From Vibrio aquaticus (lineage in GTDB: Bacteria > Pseudomonadota > Gammaproteobacteria > Enterobacterales > Vibrionaceae): a stretch of DNA of 64,000 nucleotides. The stretch lies in contig NZ_RXZH01000002.1 in NCBI RefSeq assembly GCF_003970385.1, positions 1 to 64,000 on the forward strand. The letters run 5' to 3'. The position numbers and the translations under genes are program-made. The notes under the pieces are model-generated. The model was given only the letters and a program-made list of their open reading frames with translations, did no database searches and had not been told where the DNA came from. Shown here piece after piece: positions 40,116-49,879 of the stretch (its first letter is position 1; each line of letters starts with the position of its first letter).

Positions 40116-42070
40116 TTGCTGAAATTGGTCACTTTGCACTGATTGTCTCATTAGCCTTTGCTGTGCTATTGAGCATCTTGCCTTTGGTCGGTGCATCGAA
40201 AAACAATACGCTCTTAATGAACACGGCAAGACCGTTGTCTTGGGGGATGTTCTTACTCCTTCTATTGTCTTTTTGTATTCTGCTTTGGGCATTTTACACT
40301 AATGACTTCACGCTCAATTATGTCGCGAGCAACTCAAATAGCCAATTACCTTGGTATTACCGATTAACAGCGGTCTGGGGTGCGCACGAAGGTTCATTGC
40401 AACTTTGGGTGTTGATCCAAGCTGCTTGGACGGTTGCTGTAGCTACGTTTAGTCGTGGTATGCCGCAAGAGTCAGTGGCACGTGTGTTGGCTGTAATGGG
40501 CATGATTACAGTGGGTTTCCTACTGTTCATTATCTTAACGTCTAACCCGTTCTTAAGAACGCTGCCTTTCTTCCCTGTTGATGGTCGTGACCTTAACCCG
40601 CTTCTTCAAGACCCGGGTCTAATCATTCACCCGCCAATGCTGTATATGGGTTATGTTGGTTTCTCTGTGGCGTTCTCATTTGCTATCGCTTCTTTGATGA
40701 CAGGAAGACTCGATACGGCATGGGCTCGTTGGTCTCGTCCTTGGACAACAGCGGCATGGCTGTTCCTAACGCTGGGTATCGCACTAGGCTCTTGGTGGGC
40801 ATACTACGAACTAGGCTGGGGTGGCTGGTGGTTCTGGGATCCAGTAGAAAATGCCTCCTTTATGCCTTGGCTAGCGGGTACGGCATTAATGCACTCTCTA
40901 GCGGTTACGGAAAAACGCGGCACCTTTAAAGCGTGGACAGTGTTACTCGCGATCTCGGCGTTTTCGTTGAGCTTGTTGGGTACGTTCCTAGTTCGTTCGG
41001 GTATCTTAGTATCGGTTCACGCCTTTGCGTCTGATCCGTCTCGCGGTATGTTCATCCTTGGCTTCTTAGTCTTTGTTATTGGCGGCTCATTACTACTGTT
41101 TGCTCTAAAAGGTGCATCGGTTCGAGTTCGTGGCAACTTCGACTTAGTCTCTCGCGAAAATGCACTACTAGCGAATAACGTGCTTCTGATTGCTGCGTTA
41201 GTGGTTGTGCTGGTTGGTACACTGCTACCATTGATTCACAAACAAATCGGCCTAGGCTCAGTATCGATTGGTGCGCCATTCTTCGATATGTTGTTTGCTT
41301 GGCTAATGATTCCATTCTCATTCCTATTGGGTATTGGTCCACTTATCCGTTGGAAGCGTGACAACCTATCAGGCTTAGTTAAGCCAATGCTGATTTCAGG
41401 TGTTGCGTCACTGGTTCTTGCCGCTGGCTTCGTACTATTACTGTCTGATCACTTCTTAGTGATGGCTTACATTGGCTGGGTAATGGCACTGTGGATCATC
41501 TTCCTGCATGGTTTCGAATTGCATGAACGTGCAACTCACCGTCATTCATTTATGGAAGGCGTGAGGAAGCTACAGCGCAGCCACTGGGCAATGATGATGG
41601 GTCATATCGGTCTTGCGGTAACGGTTATTGGTATCGCAATGGTACAGAACTACAGCATTGAGCGTGATGTACGTCTAGCACCAGGTGAACACTTTGAAAT
41701 GCAAGGTTACGACTTTTACTTCGAAGGACTGCGTGATAAAGATGGCCCTAACTATGATGGCTACATTGCTGATTTCGAGATCACTCAAGACGGCAAATAC
41801 ATCAACACGCTACACGCAGAAAAACGTTTCTACACAACTGCTCGCTCAATGATGACTGAAGCGGCCATCGATCGTGGTATTACTCGCGACTTGTACATCG
41901 CGATGGGTGAACGCCTAGATGATGATAAATCATGGGCAGTACGTATTTACTACAAACCGTTCGTTCGTTGGATTTGGGCAGGTTCTCTATTGATGGCATT
42001 GGGTGGTGCAATTGCAATCAGCGATAAGCGTTACCGCTTTAGAAAAAGTGCTAAACAGCAGGAGGCATAA
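40112..42070 (+). CDS. ccmF: Cytochrome c heme lyase subunit CcmF
   Basis: 652 residues with many membrane helices. The WWD motif [20 protein letters not shown] and the conserved histidines in [12 protein letters not shown] and the region after it bind heme. CcmF with CcmH attaches heme to apocytochrome c in the periplasm. The stop overlaps the ccmG start by one base. Confidence 0.96.
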   Translation: MIAEIGHFALIVSLAFAVLLSILPLVGASKNNTLLMNTARPLSWGMFLLLLLSFCILLWAFYTNDFTLNYVASNSNSQLPWYYRLTAVWGAHEGSLQLWVLIQAAWTVAVATFSRGMPQESVARVLAVMGMITVGFLLFIILTSNPFLRTLPFFPVDGRDLNPLLQDPGLIIHPPMLYMGYVGFSVAFSFAIASLMTGRLDTAWARWSRPWTTAAWLFLTLGIALGSWWAYYELGWGGWWFWDPVENASFMPWLAGTALMHSLAVTEKRGTFKAWTVLLAISAFSLSLLGTFLVRSGILVSVHAFASDPSRGMFILGFLVFVIGGSLLLFALKGASVRVRGNFDLVSRENALLANNVLLIAALVVVLVGTLLPLIHKQIGLGSVSIGAPFFDMLFAWLMIPFSFLLGIGPLIRWKRDNLSGLVKPMLISGVASLVLAAGFVLLLSDHFLVMAYIGWVMALWIIFLHGFELHERATHRHSFMEGVRKLQRSHWAMMMGHIGLAVTVIGIAMVQNYSIERDVRLAPGEHFEMQGYDFYFEGLRDKDGPNYDGYIADFEITQDGKYINTLHAEKRFYTTARSMMTEAAIDRGITRDLYIAMGERLDDDKSWAVRIYYKPFVRWIWAGSLLMALGGAIAISDKRYRFRKSAKQQEA

Positions 42071-42624
42071 TGAATAAGAAACTTCTATTTATTCCTTTGG
42101 TTGCGTTTCTAGGCTTGGTGGCAGTATTTGCCACCCAGCTAATCAAAAACCAACACGGTGATGATCCAACTAAGCTGGAGTCTGTGCTTGTCGGAAAAGA
42201 AGTACCTCAGTTCCGCCTAGAAGACTTGGCAGAGCCGGGTAAGCTGTATGATCAAGCGATATTCAAAGGCGAGCCACTGCTGCTCAATGTATGGGCGACG
42301 TGGTGTCCTACCTGTTATGCCGAGCACCAATACCTAAACGAGCTTGCTTCTCAGGGCGTTAAGATCATTGGTATGAACTACAAAGATGATCGAGAAAAAG
42401 CAGTAGGTTGGCTAAATGACCTAGGTAATCCATACCTGATCAGTCTTTTTGATGGCAATGGCATGCTAGGTTTGGATCTTGGTGTGTACGGTGCGCCAGA
42501 AACCTTCCTTATCGATGCAAATGGTGTGATTCGTTACCGTCATGTGGGTGATGTGAACACTCGCAATTGGAACGAAAAGCTAAAGCCTATGTATGAAGGT
42601 TTGATTGCGGAGGCGAAACAATGA
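42070..42624 (+). CDS. ccmG: Thiol:disulfide oxidoreductase CcmG/DsbE
   Basis: 184 residues. Membrane-anchored (LLFIPLVAFLGLVAVFATQL) thioredoxin fold with active site WATWCPTCYAEH and the cis-proline in YGAPETFLID. It reduces the apocytochrome CxxCH thiols. It overlaps ccmH by 4 bp. Confidence 0.95.
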   Translation: MNKKLLFIPLVAFLGLVAVFATQLIKNQHGDDPTKLESVLVGKEVPQFRLEDLAEPGKLYDQAIFKGEPLLLNVWATWCPTCYAEHQYLNELASQGVKIIGMNYKDDREKAVGWLNDLGNPYLISLFDGNGMLGLDLGVYGAPETFLIDANGVIRYRHVGDVNTRNWNEKLKPMYEGLIAEAKQ

Positions 42625-43103
42625 AAAAGTGGATATTAGCGCTTGTGGCTTGTTTAACTTTTTCAATGACAGCTTTTGCCACGATTGAAATCTACGAGTT
42701 TGAAAACTTAGAGCAAGAGCAGCAGTTTAAAGACTTAGGCAATACGCTTCGCTGCCCTAAATGTCAAAACAACACGATTGCAGATTCCAATGCAGAGTTG
42801 GCGGTTGATTTACGCCACAAAGTGTATGAAATGACCAAAGAAGGCAAGTCGAAGCAAGAGATCATTGATTACATGATTGCACGCTATGGCAACTTCGTAA
42901 CTTATAACCCACCATTTACAGTGGCAACCGCCATCTTATGGTTAGGCCCTATTGCTGTTGTTCTATTTGGTTTTGGTTTTATTGTCATCCGTAGCCGAAA
43001 GCCAAAAGTGGCGACAACACAAGAGAAAGAGCAGTGGGACGCTGATAAAGAAGCGCGATTAAAAGCGCTGCTTGATGAAAAGAATGATGGAGATAAGCAG
43101 TAA
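42621..43103 (+). CDS. ccmH: Cytochrome c maturation protein CcmH (thiol subunit)
   Basis: 160 residues. Signal sequence (ILALVACLTFSMTAFA), the redox motif LRCPKCQNN, and a C-terminal membrane helix (ILWLGPIAVVLFGFGFIVI). This is the short CcmH/CycL form, with the TPR part encoded separately by the next gene, which begins at the last base of this one. Confidence 0.94.
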   Translation: MKKWILALVACLTFSMTAFATIEIYEFENLEQEQQFKDLGNTLRCPKCQNNTIADSNAELAVDLRHKVYEMTKEGKSKQEIIDYMIARYGNFVTYNPPFTVATAILWLGPIAVVLFGFGFIVIRSRKPKVATTQEKEQWDADKEARLKALLDEKNDGDKQ

Positions 43104-44320
43104 TGACACTATTTTGGATAGCCTCAGTCATTCTTATTGCAATTAGTATTTTGCTTATTGCACTACCATTTATCAAAAAGAAGGCGAACAAAGACGCTCA
43201 ACTGCGTGATGAGCTCAACAAGGCGCTTTATAAAGATCGTTTATCTGAGCTCGAAGAAGAAACCGATGAGGGTCTGGTAGAAAACCAGCAAGACTTAATC
43301 GATGACCTAAAACAGTCGCTGCTTGATGATATTCCTAAGGATGGCCAAAAGCAGAAAGAGACGACAACCTCGGCACTTGCTGTGATTGTTCCTTCAGCCA
43401 TTTTAGTCATTGCACTTTCTTACGGTCTATACTTCAAGTTTGGTGCATCGGAAGATGTGCTAGCGTGGCAGGAAGTTAACGAAAATCTACCAGCACTGTC
43501 TAAAAAGCTAATGGCGCCAGAAGGCGTTGAGCTGAGTGAAGATGAGATGCAAGATCTAACGCTTGCACTACGTACTCGTTTACATTATCAACCGGATGAT
43601 TCAACAGGCTGGTTGTTACTTGGTCGTATTGCGTTGGCAAACCGAGACGTTGATACTTCGATTGGCGCGATGAAAAAAGCGTATAAGCTCGAGTCAGACA
43701 ACCCTGACGTGATGTTGGGCTATGCACAAGCGCTGATGCTGGCTGATGATGAAATGGACCAAGATAAAGCTCGTAGCTTACTTGGGAAACTGGTTCAGCA
43801 AGATTACGTTGATTTACGAGTATTCTCACTATTGGCATTTGATGCCTACGAGCGTAAAGATTATCCTGCAGCTGTTCGTTACTGGAGTATCATGCAGCAA
43901 ATGATTGGTCCAAGTGACTCTCGTTATGAAATGTTGGCTCGCAGTATCGAAAATGCTCAAAAGCAGATGGGCCAACAAGTCGGTACAGGTCAATCTGTTT
44001 CAGTGACTGTGAATGTCAGCGAACAGGTACAAGCTGATCCAAACTCGGCGTTGATCGTTTCGGTTCATACGGCTGATGGCTCACCAATGCCAATTGCAGC
44101 GGCTCGATACCCATTGGGTACTTTCCCTAGAACGGTTGTTTTAGATGATGGCAACAGTATGCTGGCTGAACGTAAGCTGTCTTCTCTTGAATCTCTGATG
44201 GTTCGTGTTCGCATTGATAGTGACGGCAACGTCGCAACCAAAGACGGGGACTGGTTTGGCGAGAGCGAAGCCGTTAAAATGGGTCAACCTGTTGAAGTTA
44301 TGATTAATAGTCAGTATTGA
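43103..44320 (+). CDS. ccmI: Cytochrome c maturation TPR protein CcmI
   Basis: 405 residues. Two membrane helices (about 3-24 and 95-112) flank a cytoplasmic leucine-rich loop (LYKDRLSELEEETDEGL). A periplasmic TPR domain (GWLLLGRIALANRDVDTSIG, MLGYAQALMLADDEMDQDKA) follows, with a beta-rich C-terminal domain. CcmI holds apocytochrome for the CcmF/H lyase. Last gene of the ccm operon. Confidence 0.92.
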   Translation: MTLFWIASVILIAISILLIALPFIKKKANKDAQLRDELNKALYKDRLSELEEETDEGLVENQQDLIDDLKQSLLDDIPKDGQKQKETTTSALAVIVPSAILVIALSYGLYFKFGASEDVLAWQEVNENLPALSKKLMAPEGVELSEDEMQDLTLALRTRLHYQPDDSTGWLLLGRIALANRDVDTSIGAMKKAYKLESDNPDVMLGYAQALMLADDEMDQDKARSLLGKLVQQDYVDLRVFSLLAFDAYERKDYPAAVRYWSIMQQMIGPSDSRYEMLARSIENAQKQMGQQVGTGQSVSVTVNVSEQVQADPNSALIVSVHTADGSPMPIAAARYPLGTFPRTVVLDDGNSMLAERKLSSLESLMVRVRIDSDGNVATKDGDWFGESEAVKMGQPVEVMINSQY

Positions 44321-44343
44321 TAGATACTGTTTATGGATCAACG

Positions 44344-44372
44344 AAGGCCGGTGGAGACACCGGCCTTTTTTA
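44344..44372 (+). terminator. Terminator between ccmI and mlaA
   Basis: AAGGCCGGTG / CACCGGCCTT stem with a GAGA loop and a seven-base T run. It ends only 15 bp before the mlaA start. Confidence 0.88.
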
Positions 44373-44386
44373 TGGAAATAATAATA

Positions 44387-45145
44387 ATGAAAGTCAATAA
44401 ACCGCAGATTTGGTGGTTGCTCTGTTCAGTGCTAGTGATAAGTGGATGTGCCTCTGCCCCCGAAGAGCAGTCGGTGGTGGATGAGCCAGAGGTGTATGAC
44501 CCATTTGAAGGTTTTAACCGCTCAATGTGGGCAATTAACTACGACTATCTTGACCCATACTTGGTTAAGCCAGTGTCGCTTGCCTATGTTGATTATGTAC
44601 CTGTGCCTGTGCGTAATGGTATTAGCAACTTCCTGGGTAACCTTGATGAGCCATCAAGCATGGTGAACAACTTAGTGATGGGTAATGGTGAGAAAGCGCT
44701 TGATCACTTTAATCGCTTTTGGATTAACACCACATTAGGTTTGGGTGGTTTAATTGATGTCGCTTCTGCCGCTGGTATTACCGATCATGACGATAAAGCA
44801 TTCAGTGATGCAGTTGGCCATTACGGTGTGGGTAATGGTCCGTATGTGATGGTTCCAGCCTATGGCCCGTGGACAGTGAGAGAAACAGCCGATGTGGTTG
44901 ATGGCATGTATGTACCGCTGTCATTTTTAAACTTCTGGGCCGGTCTTGGTAAGTGGGCGCTTGAAGGCTTAGAGAGCCGCGCTGTATTAGCTCAGCAAGA
45001 GTCGTTACTAGAGGGCTCTCCAGATCCGTATGCACTAGTGCGTGATGTGTATATCCAGCGACAAGACTTTAAAGCTGAGATAGAAACAGACGACTACGAT
45101 GAAGAGCAAGAAGCGTATTTGGATGAGTACTTAGAAGATTTCTAG
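44387..45145 (+). CDS. mlaA: Outer membrane lipoprotein MlaA (VacJ)
   Basis: 252 residues from the ATG at 44387. The signal MKVNKPQIWWLLCSVLVISG ends in lipobox ISGC. The frame extends back to 44333, but that part overlaps the terminator. The VacJ signature YDPFEGFNRSMWAINYDYLD is followed by conserved NFLGNLDEPSSMVNNLVMGN and YGPWTVRETAD. MlaA works with porin and MlaFEDBC to remove mislocalised phospholipid from the outer leaflet. The acidic C-terminus is usual in vibrios. Confidence 0.93.
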   Translation: MKVNKPQIWWLLCSVLVISGCASAPEEQSVVDEPEVYDPFEGFNRSMWAINYDYLDPYLVKPVSLAYVDYVPVPVRNGISNFLGNLDEPSSMVNNLVMGNGEKALDHFNRFWINTTLGLGGLIDVASAAGITDHDDKAFSDAVGHYGVGNGPYVMVPAYGPWTVRETADVVDGMYVPLSFLNFWAGLGKWALEGLESRAVLAQQESLLEGSPDPYALVRDVYIQRQDFKAEIETDDYDEEQEAYLDEYLEDF

Positions 45146-45166
45146 AGCATTCTCGATTGATAAAAC

Positions 45167-45196
45167 AAAGGCTTGGTAAATACCAAGCCTTTTTCA
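45167..45196. terminator. Bidirectional terminator between mlaA and fadL
   Basis: AAAGGCTTGGTA / TACCAAGCCTTT stem with an AA loop and T-rich ends. It serves convergent mlaA and fadL. Confidence 0.87.
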
Positions 45197-45218
45197 TTTG
45201 TGATGCTAGAGAGTTCGA

Positions 45219-46505
45219 TTAGAACGTGTAGTTCGCTTGAACACCGATTAGCCAAACACTTCCCGTTACCTCACCTGAAAAGTCACCACCAAAGTCTGCT
45301 GGATCTTGGAGAGCAGGTGTGCCGTTTACACGGCTTTCTGCCATTTTTGCATCTTTTGCGAAGATATAGGTAAAGCCAGCGTCAAAGCTCAGTTGCTCTG
45401 ACCATTGGTAGCCAGCACCTAAACTTAGCCACAAACGGTCAGTCTCTGGGATAGTTGCAGTACGGTACTCTTCGCCAACCGCTGATTCATCATAAGCTAA
45501 GCCAGTGCGAAGGACTAGTTTAGAATCAACACGGTATGTGGCGCCGATTGCGTAACGCATATTATCTTCCCAGTATTCATCTTTGATGTGTGATGATGAA
45601 CCATCAGGGAAGTCGGCTACGAGTTCTTTGAAACTGCTCCAATCTGTCCAGTTAATACTCGCATGCACAGCTACATTGTCTGTAAGTTGGTGGAAGCTAG
45701 CTAGCTCTGCAGTTGCAGGTAGGGCTAGTTTCATTGAGCCTGGTTTCTGTTGTCCGGTAGGAAGTCCGAATCCTGCCCCTTTAGCGAATCCCTCTAAAGT
45801 TAAGTCGACTTCAGACTTGTAGGTAAATCCAATTCGGTTAGTGTCGTTGATTTGCCACGCAGAACCAACTTGCCAAGCCCAGGCAGTGTCATCACCTTCC
45901 ATATACTTCAACGTAGCACCACCAACGTTAGGTACATGGGGAGATATTTTTGCGCCAAAGCTGCCATCTGCCATTACATAGCGCACACCACCACCAACAG
46001 ATACTGACTCTGTTACTTCGTAAGCTGCGTTTAAGTTGACTTCCATTGACATGACACTAGCTTCGTTGCCAAAGTTTGTTGCACCAAAATCATCACCCAA
46101 ATTCGTTTCCATACCGTAATTAGTGCCAAGAGCAAAACCTAGAGCGAATTTGTCGTTGTACTTATGTGAAACGTAGAAGTTAGGGATAACTGCATCATGG
46201 GCAAAATCTTTAGAATTAGCTGGTAAATCACTACCCATGAAATTGCTTGTACCGTGAATATCAACATTAGGATCTACGTAGATAGCGCCTACTGAAACCT
46301 GTGTGCCTTCTAGGTAAGTCAGCATCGCAGGGTTACGCCACTGAGCGCCTGCATTGTCTGCCATTGCCGCTTCACCAGCGTACGCACGGCCAAGACCAGT
46401 TGCTGAGTATTCTGCTAGCTGGAAGCCAGCTGCGCTAACGGTTGTTGCTGAAGCCAGTAGGCCACCTGCCACTGCAAGTGAAAGGAGAGTCTTATTTATT
46501 TTCAT
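45219..46505 (-). CDS. fadL: Long-chain fatty acid outer membrane transporter FadL (copy 1)
   Basis: 428 residues. The signal peptide (SLAVAGGLLASATTVSAAGF) ends before AGFQLAEYSATGLGRAYAGE, the N-terminal hatch start of the FadL/TodX family; ADNAGAQWRNPAML is the conserved NPA motif. The protein ends in an aromatic residue (QANYTF) as outer membrane barrels do. It takes up long-chain fatty acids or other hydrophobic compounds. A paralogue lies 318 bp upstream in the same direction. Confidence 0.9.
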   Translation of the reverse strand: MKINKTLLSLAVAGGLLASATTVSAAGFQLAEYSATGLGRAYAGEAAMADNAGAQWRNPAMLTYLEGTQVSVGAIYVDPNVDIHGTSNFMGSDLPANSKDFAHDAVIPNFYVSHKYNDKFALGFALGTNYGMETNLGDDFGATNFGNEASVMSMEVNLNAAYEVTESVSVGGGVRYVMADGSFGAKISPHVPNVGGATLKYMEGDDTAWAWQVGSAWQINDTNRIGFTYKSEVDLTLEGFAKGAGFGLPTGQQKPGSMKLALPATAELASFHQLTDNVAVHASINWTDWSSFKELVADFPDGSSSHIKDEYWEDNMRYAIGATYRVDSKLVLRTGLAYDESAVGEEYRTATIPETDRLWLSLGAGYQWSEQLSFDAGFTYIFAKDAKMAESRVNGTPALQDPADFGGDFSGEVTGSVWLIGVQANYTF

Positions 46506-46823
46506 TGTAATGTTCGCTGAGATTAATGGTAATCAGTCGGGCGATCATAGAGTTAGAGTTATTACTTTAAAAATTAAAAACACTGTATTGCTACTATTTG
46601 GAGCTTAATATGACATATTTGTGATTTTATAGGCATAAATGCTGCTTGTTAATGATATGTTTCTTTGTTTCAGCGAACAGCTGTAACGCATTAAAACGGT
46701 TTTCCTATACAGGTGTAAGCTTAAATTAGGAATGGGAAGAGGTATTTGGTTTAGATAGAGCAGGTTACAGGTAAGAAAAAGGGCCAGTAATACTGACCCT
46801 TAAGATAGTTGCGTTAGCTAAAA
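46506..46823. other. 318-bp intergenic region between fadL paralogues
   Basis: AT-rich, no gene seen. It contains the promoter region of fadL copy 1 and the minus-strand terminator of copy 2 at the right end. No convincing FadR site was found here. Confidence 0.6.
46775..46803 (-). terminator. Terminator after fadL copy 2
   Basis: On the minus strand, AAGGGTCAGTA / TACTGGCCCTT (one mismatch) is followed by TTTCTT. It lies just after the stop codon of the upstream fadL copy and separates the two genes. Confidence 0.75.
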
Positions 46824-48104
46824 CTAGAAGCTGCGGCTGTATTGTAGACCAACTAGGATAGCGTCTGCGTGAGTTGTACCTGAGATAGAAGATACAGTCG
46901 TTCCGCTTGTTTCAGTCGTCTCATTAACTTTAACGTCATCACCAAGTAGGTAAGTAAAGCCAAAGTCAACATTGGATGCGTCATCAATGTGGTATGTAAA
47001 GCCCGCAGAGAACCAGTTACGGTCTGAATCAGGCACTGAGATAGAAGTTACTTCATCTTGTGCACTGGTGTCGTGCATGTAACCTGCACGTAGAGTCCAG
47101 TCGCTGTTCATGTAGTATGTACCACCGATTGAGTAGTGCATACCGTCTTGCCATTTATATTCTTTTTCAGAGATAGGAGCATTTTCGAATGTAATTTTGT
47201 CAAACGTGCCCCAACCAATCCACTGAACAGAGTAATGAACTGCGAATTTTGTATCTTCGATGCGGTGGTAACCAGAGAACTCAGCCATATCTGGTAGAGG
47301 AAGTGTGATTTTTTGTCCTTTATCATCTTCTGCTTCGATGTCTGGGCTGTAGCGGTAAGATAAACCAAATCGGTTGTTTTCATCCAACTCGTAAACTGTA
47401 CCAATGTTAAAGCCTACACCCCAACCATCAGCGCCATCGATGTTCATGATTTCTGAACCGTTAATTGCGCTAAGCAGACCTGTCGTTGGGTCTACTACAG
47501 GACCGGTATAAAGTTGATCACTGAAGGTACGTTGTAGTGTACCTTGGCCATAGATTAAGTCCAAGCCAGCACCAAAGCTCCATTGTTCGTTTACACGGTA
47601 TGAACCAGCTAAACCAAGGTTCATACTCATGATTTCTGTTTTACCACCGTACTCTGAACCAACAAATGAGCTATCAAATTCAGTCTTTGTACCAAAGTTA
47701 GAATATGCGTTTACACCCCAAGCGAACTTCTCGTTTACTGGAACCACAAGGTGAATGTTTGGAACAAAAGAGGTGTCACCAGCATCATCATAGTTAGAGT
47801 CAACACCAGCAAAACTATTGTTTGGACTTGCGTACTTAGCATCTTTTACTTCAATCATAGAAGTAATTGATACTAGACCTAAAGATAACTCCATCTGATC
47901 AAATAGAGCCATTGCTGCTGGGTTACGAGCCATAACAGATGCGTTATCTGCGATTACTGCATCACCCGCGAAAGCACGGCCCAGACCAGTTGCTGATTGT
48001 GCGTTAAGTTGGAAGCCGGCTGCAAGAACAGGCTGAGAAGCGATTGTTGCGGTTGTAATGGTCACTGCTAATAGTGATTTTTTAAACAGACGCGTGTTAT
48101 TCAT
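46824..48104 (-). CDS. FadL family outer membrane transporter (copy 2)
   Basis: 426 residues. Signal peptide (SLLAVTITTATIASQPVLAA), then AGFQLNAQSATGLGRAFAGD and ADNASVMARNPAAM as in copy 1; ends in LQYSRSF. It is clearly a paralogue of the downstream fadL with divergent loops. Vibrios commonly keep two or more fadL genes. Which copy is the main fatty acid importer cannot be told from sequence. Confidence 0.9.
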   Translation of the reverse strand: MNNTRLFKKSLLAVTITTATIASQPVLAAGFQLNAQSATGLGRAFAGDAVIADNASVMARNPAAMALFDQMELSLGLVSITSMIEVKDAKYASPNNSFAGVDSNYDDAGDTSFVPNIHLVVPVNEKFAWGVNAYSNFGTKTEFDSSFVGSEYGGKTEIMSMNLGLAGSYRVNEQWSFGAGLDLIYGQGTLQRTFSDQLYTGPVVDPTTGLLSAINGSEIMNIDGADGWGVGFNIGTVYELDENNRFGLSYRYSPDIEAEDDKGQKITLPLPDMAEFSGYHRIEDTKFAVHYSVQWIGWGTFDKITFENAPISEKEYKWQDGMHYSIGGTYYMNSDWTLRAGYMHDTSAQDEVTSISVPDSDRNWFSAGFTYHIDDASNVDFGFTYLLGDDVKVNETTETSGTTVSSISGTTHADAILVGLQYSRSF

Positions 48105-48197
48105 TTTTGCTTTTTCCTTTTTGCTTCGCCTCTAGTGGGCGATATTTTTGAGCAAAAGCTCAGTGGTGGCTGATACTAGACTCAAGTATAAGATATA

Positions 48198-48214
48198 GAA
48201 ATCCGACCATTGCC
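48198..48214. promoter_or_regulatory. Possible FadR-like site upstream of fadL copy 2
   Basis: On the minus strand the bases read GGCAATGGTCGGATTTC, matching the FadR consensus (CTGGTCNGACCAG) in the left arm and centre but poorly in the right arm. It lies about 95 bp before the start codon. Confidence 0.3.
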
Positions 48215-48305
48215 AATTTGGGCGATAAAATTACGGAAATGATGTCTATTTGGCAGGATTGTGCTGGAAAAAGCATCCTTTTAGAGTTAAGACTCTAACT
48301 TTATG

Positions 48306-48341
48306 CTAAAAAAATGGCTTGAGATAGAAACTCAAGCCATG
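48306..48341 (-). terminator. Terminator after DUF3379 gene
   Basis: On the minus strand, ATGGCTTGAG pairs with CTCAAGCCAT around a TTTCTAT loop, followed by seven T residues. It ends the sigma factor/DUF3379 operon. Confidence 0.87.
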
Positions 48342-48369
48342 AGGTAGATCACAAAGTGTTACTATTTTG

Positions 48370-49098
48370 TTAATTCATCGGTTTGATGATATTAGCCAGT
48401 TTATCGGCGATCTTAGCGACATCTTCACCTTCCTCACCAACGAGGATCAAACTGGTGTCTCCCATAGGCTCGATAATGCCTGACATGCCATCTTGGTTAA
48501 AGTCTGTCGCCTTTTCACTTGGTATACCGGTAAAGAACAAGGTAACTTTGCCTTTTTCCCCTTGGAACACCATATGCAAAGCGTTAGAACTGCCGAAGCC
48601 ACAGTGATTCAAGTAATAGACGTGGTAGGGAAATGAGTGTGAAAACTCGTGAGCAAAAGGCGCCATCTTGGCATTGATCTGAGATGACTTAACCTGCTCA
48701 TCTAAACCTTGTACGAACGGCTTCTCGTCAATCACATGCTTCATAGCGGTGTTCGCTAAGCTTGCTTGAGCGGGCGAGACCACTAAGTTACCCCAATTAA
48801 GCTGTCCGACCAATAAACCTGCAACAAATGCTACTGAAGCTGCCATGGCCATTGCCTTGCGGGCAAAATTAGGGCGAACAACGTTACTTTCAACACTGGA
48901 GGTTTGATTAAATAAGATTCGATCGGCGAGATCTTCTGGAACATCAACAGCCATTGCCTTAGCAATTTGTTTTTCTAATTCGAGGGCATCTTCAGCGAAC
49001 TGACTATTTTTATCGCTGGTTTTAATGGCAGCGTTGATCTCTTCATCACGTTGCTTTGGGTCGGCCATAATGCGTCGACGAAACTCTAATTCATCCAT
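48370..49098 (-). CDS. DUF3379 membrane protein, putative anti-sigma factor
   Basis: 242 residues. A helical cytoplasmic N-terminus (about 1-80, MDELEFRRRIMADPKQRDEE at the start), one membrane helix (AMAMAASVAFVAGLLVGQL, about 84-102), then a periplasmic domain with PYHVYYLNHCGFG and GEKGKVTLFFTGIP. The layout (sigma factor gene first, 8-bp overlap, cytosolic helices, one helix, periplasmic sensor) is that of an ECF anti-sigma factor. The DUF3379 family has no proven function, so the role is inferred. Confidence 0.82.
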   Translation of the reverse strand: MDELEFRRRIMADPKQRDEEINAAIKTSDKNSQFAEDALELEKQIAKAMAVDVPEDLADRILFNQTSSVESNVVRPNFARKAMAMAASVAFVAGLLVGQLNWGNLVVSPAQASLANTAMKHVIDEKPFVQGLDEQVKSSQINAKMAPFAHEFSHSFPYHVYYLNHCGFGSSNALHMVFQGEKGKVTLFFTGIPSEKATDFNQDGMSGIIEPMGDTSLILVGEEGEDVAKIADKLANIIKPMN

Positions 49099-49654
49099 TT
49101 TGCTTCCCCTTTGATGTTGTGTCGGAATCCAACATTTCTTTGAGTTGATTCCGCGCTCTAAATAGTCGAGTCATGACGGTATTTTTGTTTAAATCGAGGA
49201 TCTCTCCGATCTCTTCTCCACTGAACCCCCCAACAACTTGCAGGAATAATGGCTCACGGTACTCATCCTCTAGTTTCATGATCTGTGCCTGAACCCATTC
49301 AGTCTGGTGGTGCGGATCATCAGACACTTTAGCATCGTTGCCGTGATCATCGATATCAACCAGATCAAACTGCTTGCGTTCAAACCTTCTTGCATTTTCA
49401 CGTCTTAGAATTGTGATAAGCCAAGATTTCGCGGCTTTCTCATCCTGTAAGCTATCGAGAGACTTCCATGCACGCAGGCAGGTTTCCTGTACTAAATCTT
49501 CTGAAATCGTCGGGTCTTTACATAGCCAATAGGCGTAGCGGTAAAGGTCTCGATGATAAGCTCTTACAAGAGCTTCGTATTTTCTTTGTCTGTCCATATC
49601 CGAGTTGACCGGATCTTTGGACTTTTTCTTTCCAAAAAAATCGATGATTGACAC
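49091..49654 (-). CDS. ECF-type sigma-70 family RNA polymerase sigma factor
   Basis: 187 residues. Region 2 is seen in ALVRAYHRDLYRYAYWLCKD and LVQETCLRAWKSLDSLQDEK, and region 4 in VGGFSGEEIGEILDLNKNTV followed by MTRLFRARNQL. AGGAGG precedes the ATG. It overlaps the DUF3379 gene, its probable inhibitor. The regulon is unknown; the position between fadL and fadIJ might hint at lipid or envelope stress. Confidence 0.9.
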   Translation of the reverse strand: MSIIDFFGKKKSKDPVNSDMDRQRKYEALVRAYHRDLYRYAYWLCKDPTISEDLVQETCLRAWKSLDSLQDEKAAKSWLITILRRENARRFERKQFDLVDIDDHGNDAKVSDDPHHQTEWVQAQIMKLEDEYREPLFLQVVGGFSGEEIGEILDLNKNTVMTRLFRARNQLKEMLDSDTTSKGKQNG

Positions 49655-49879
49655 ATGAGCCTCCTTGGTTGCTCTGTGATTTTCTTATTTTAATCCGACA
49701 TCAACAGCTAAGTGATTGAGTGGCCTTTATTCTTATTCGTTACGCGTAAACAAAGTTCAAAGTGCGATGGAGAACAGAAACAATCGTTTGCCTCGTTTTA
49801 ACCACTGCGAGGTAAGCAATAAATCCACCTAAAATTGATCTACTTCAAAATCTGCTTCACTCTAGCGGTTATAGTAGCA

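Noticed and set aside
49767..49832. 21-codon frame (MENRNNRLPRFNH...) upstream of the candidate small RNA
   Set aside because: No Shine-Dalgarno sequence before the ATG and no sign of a conserved peptide.
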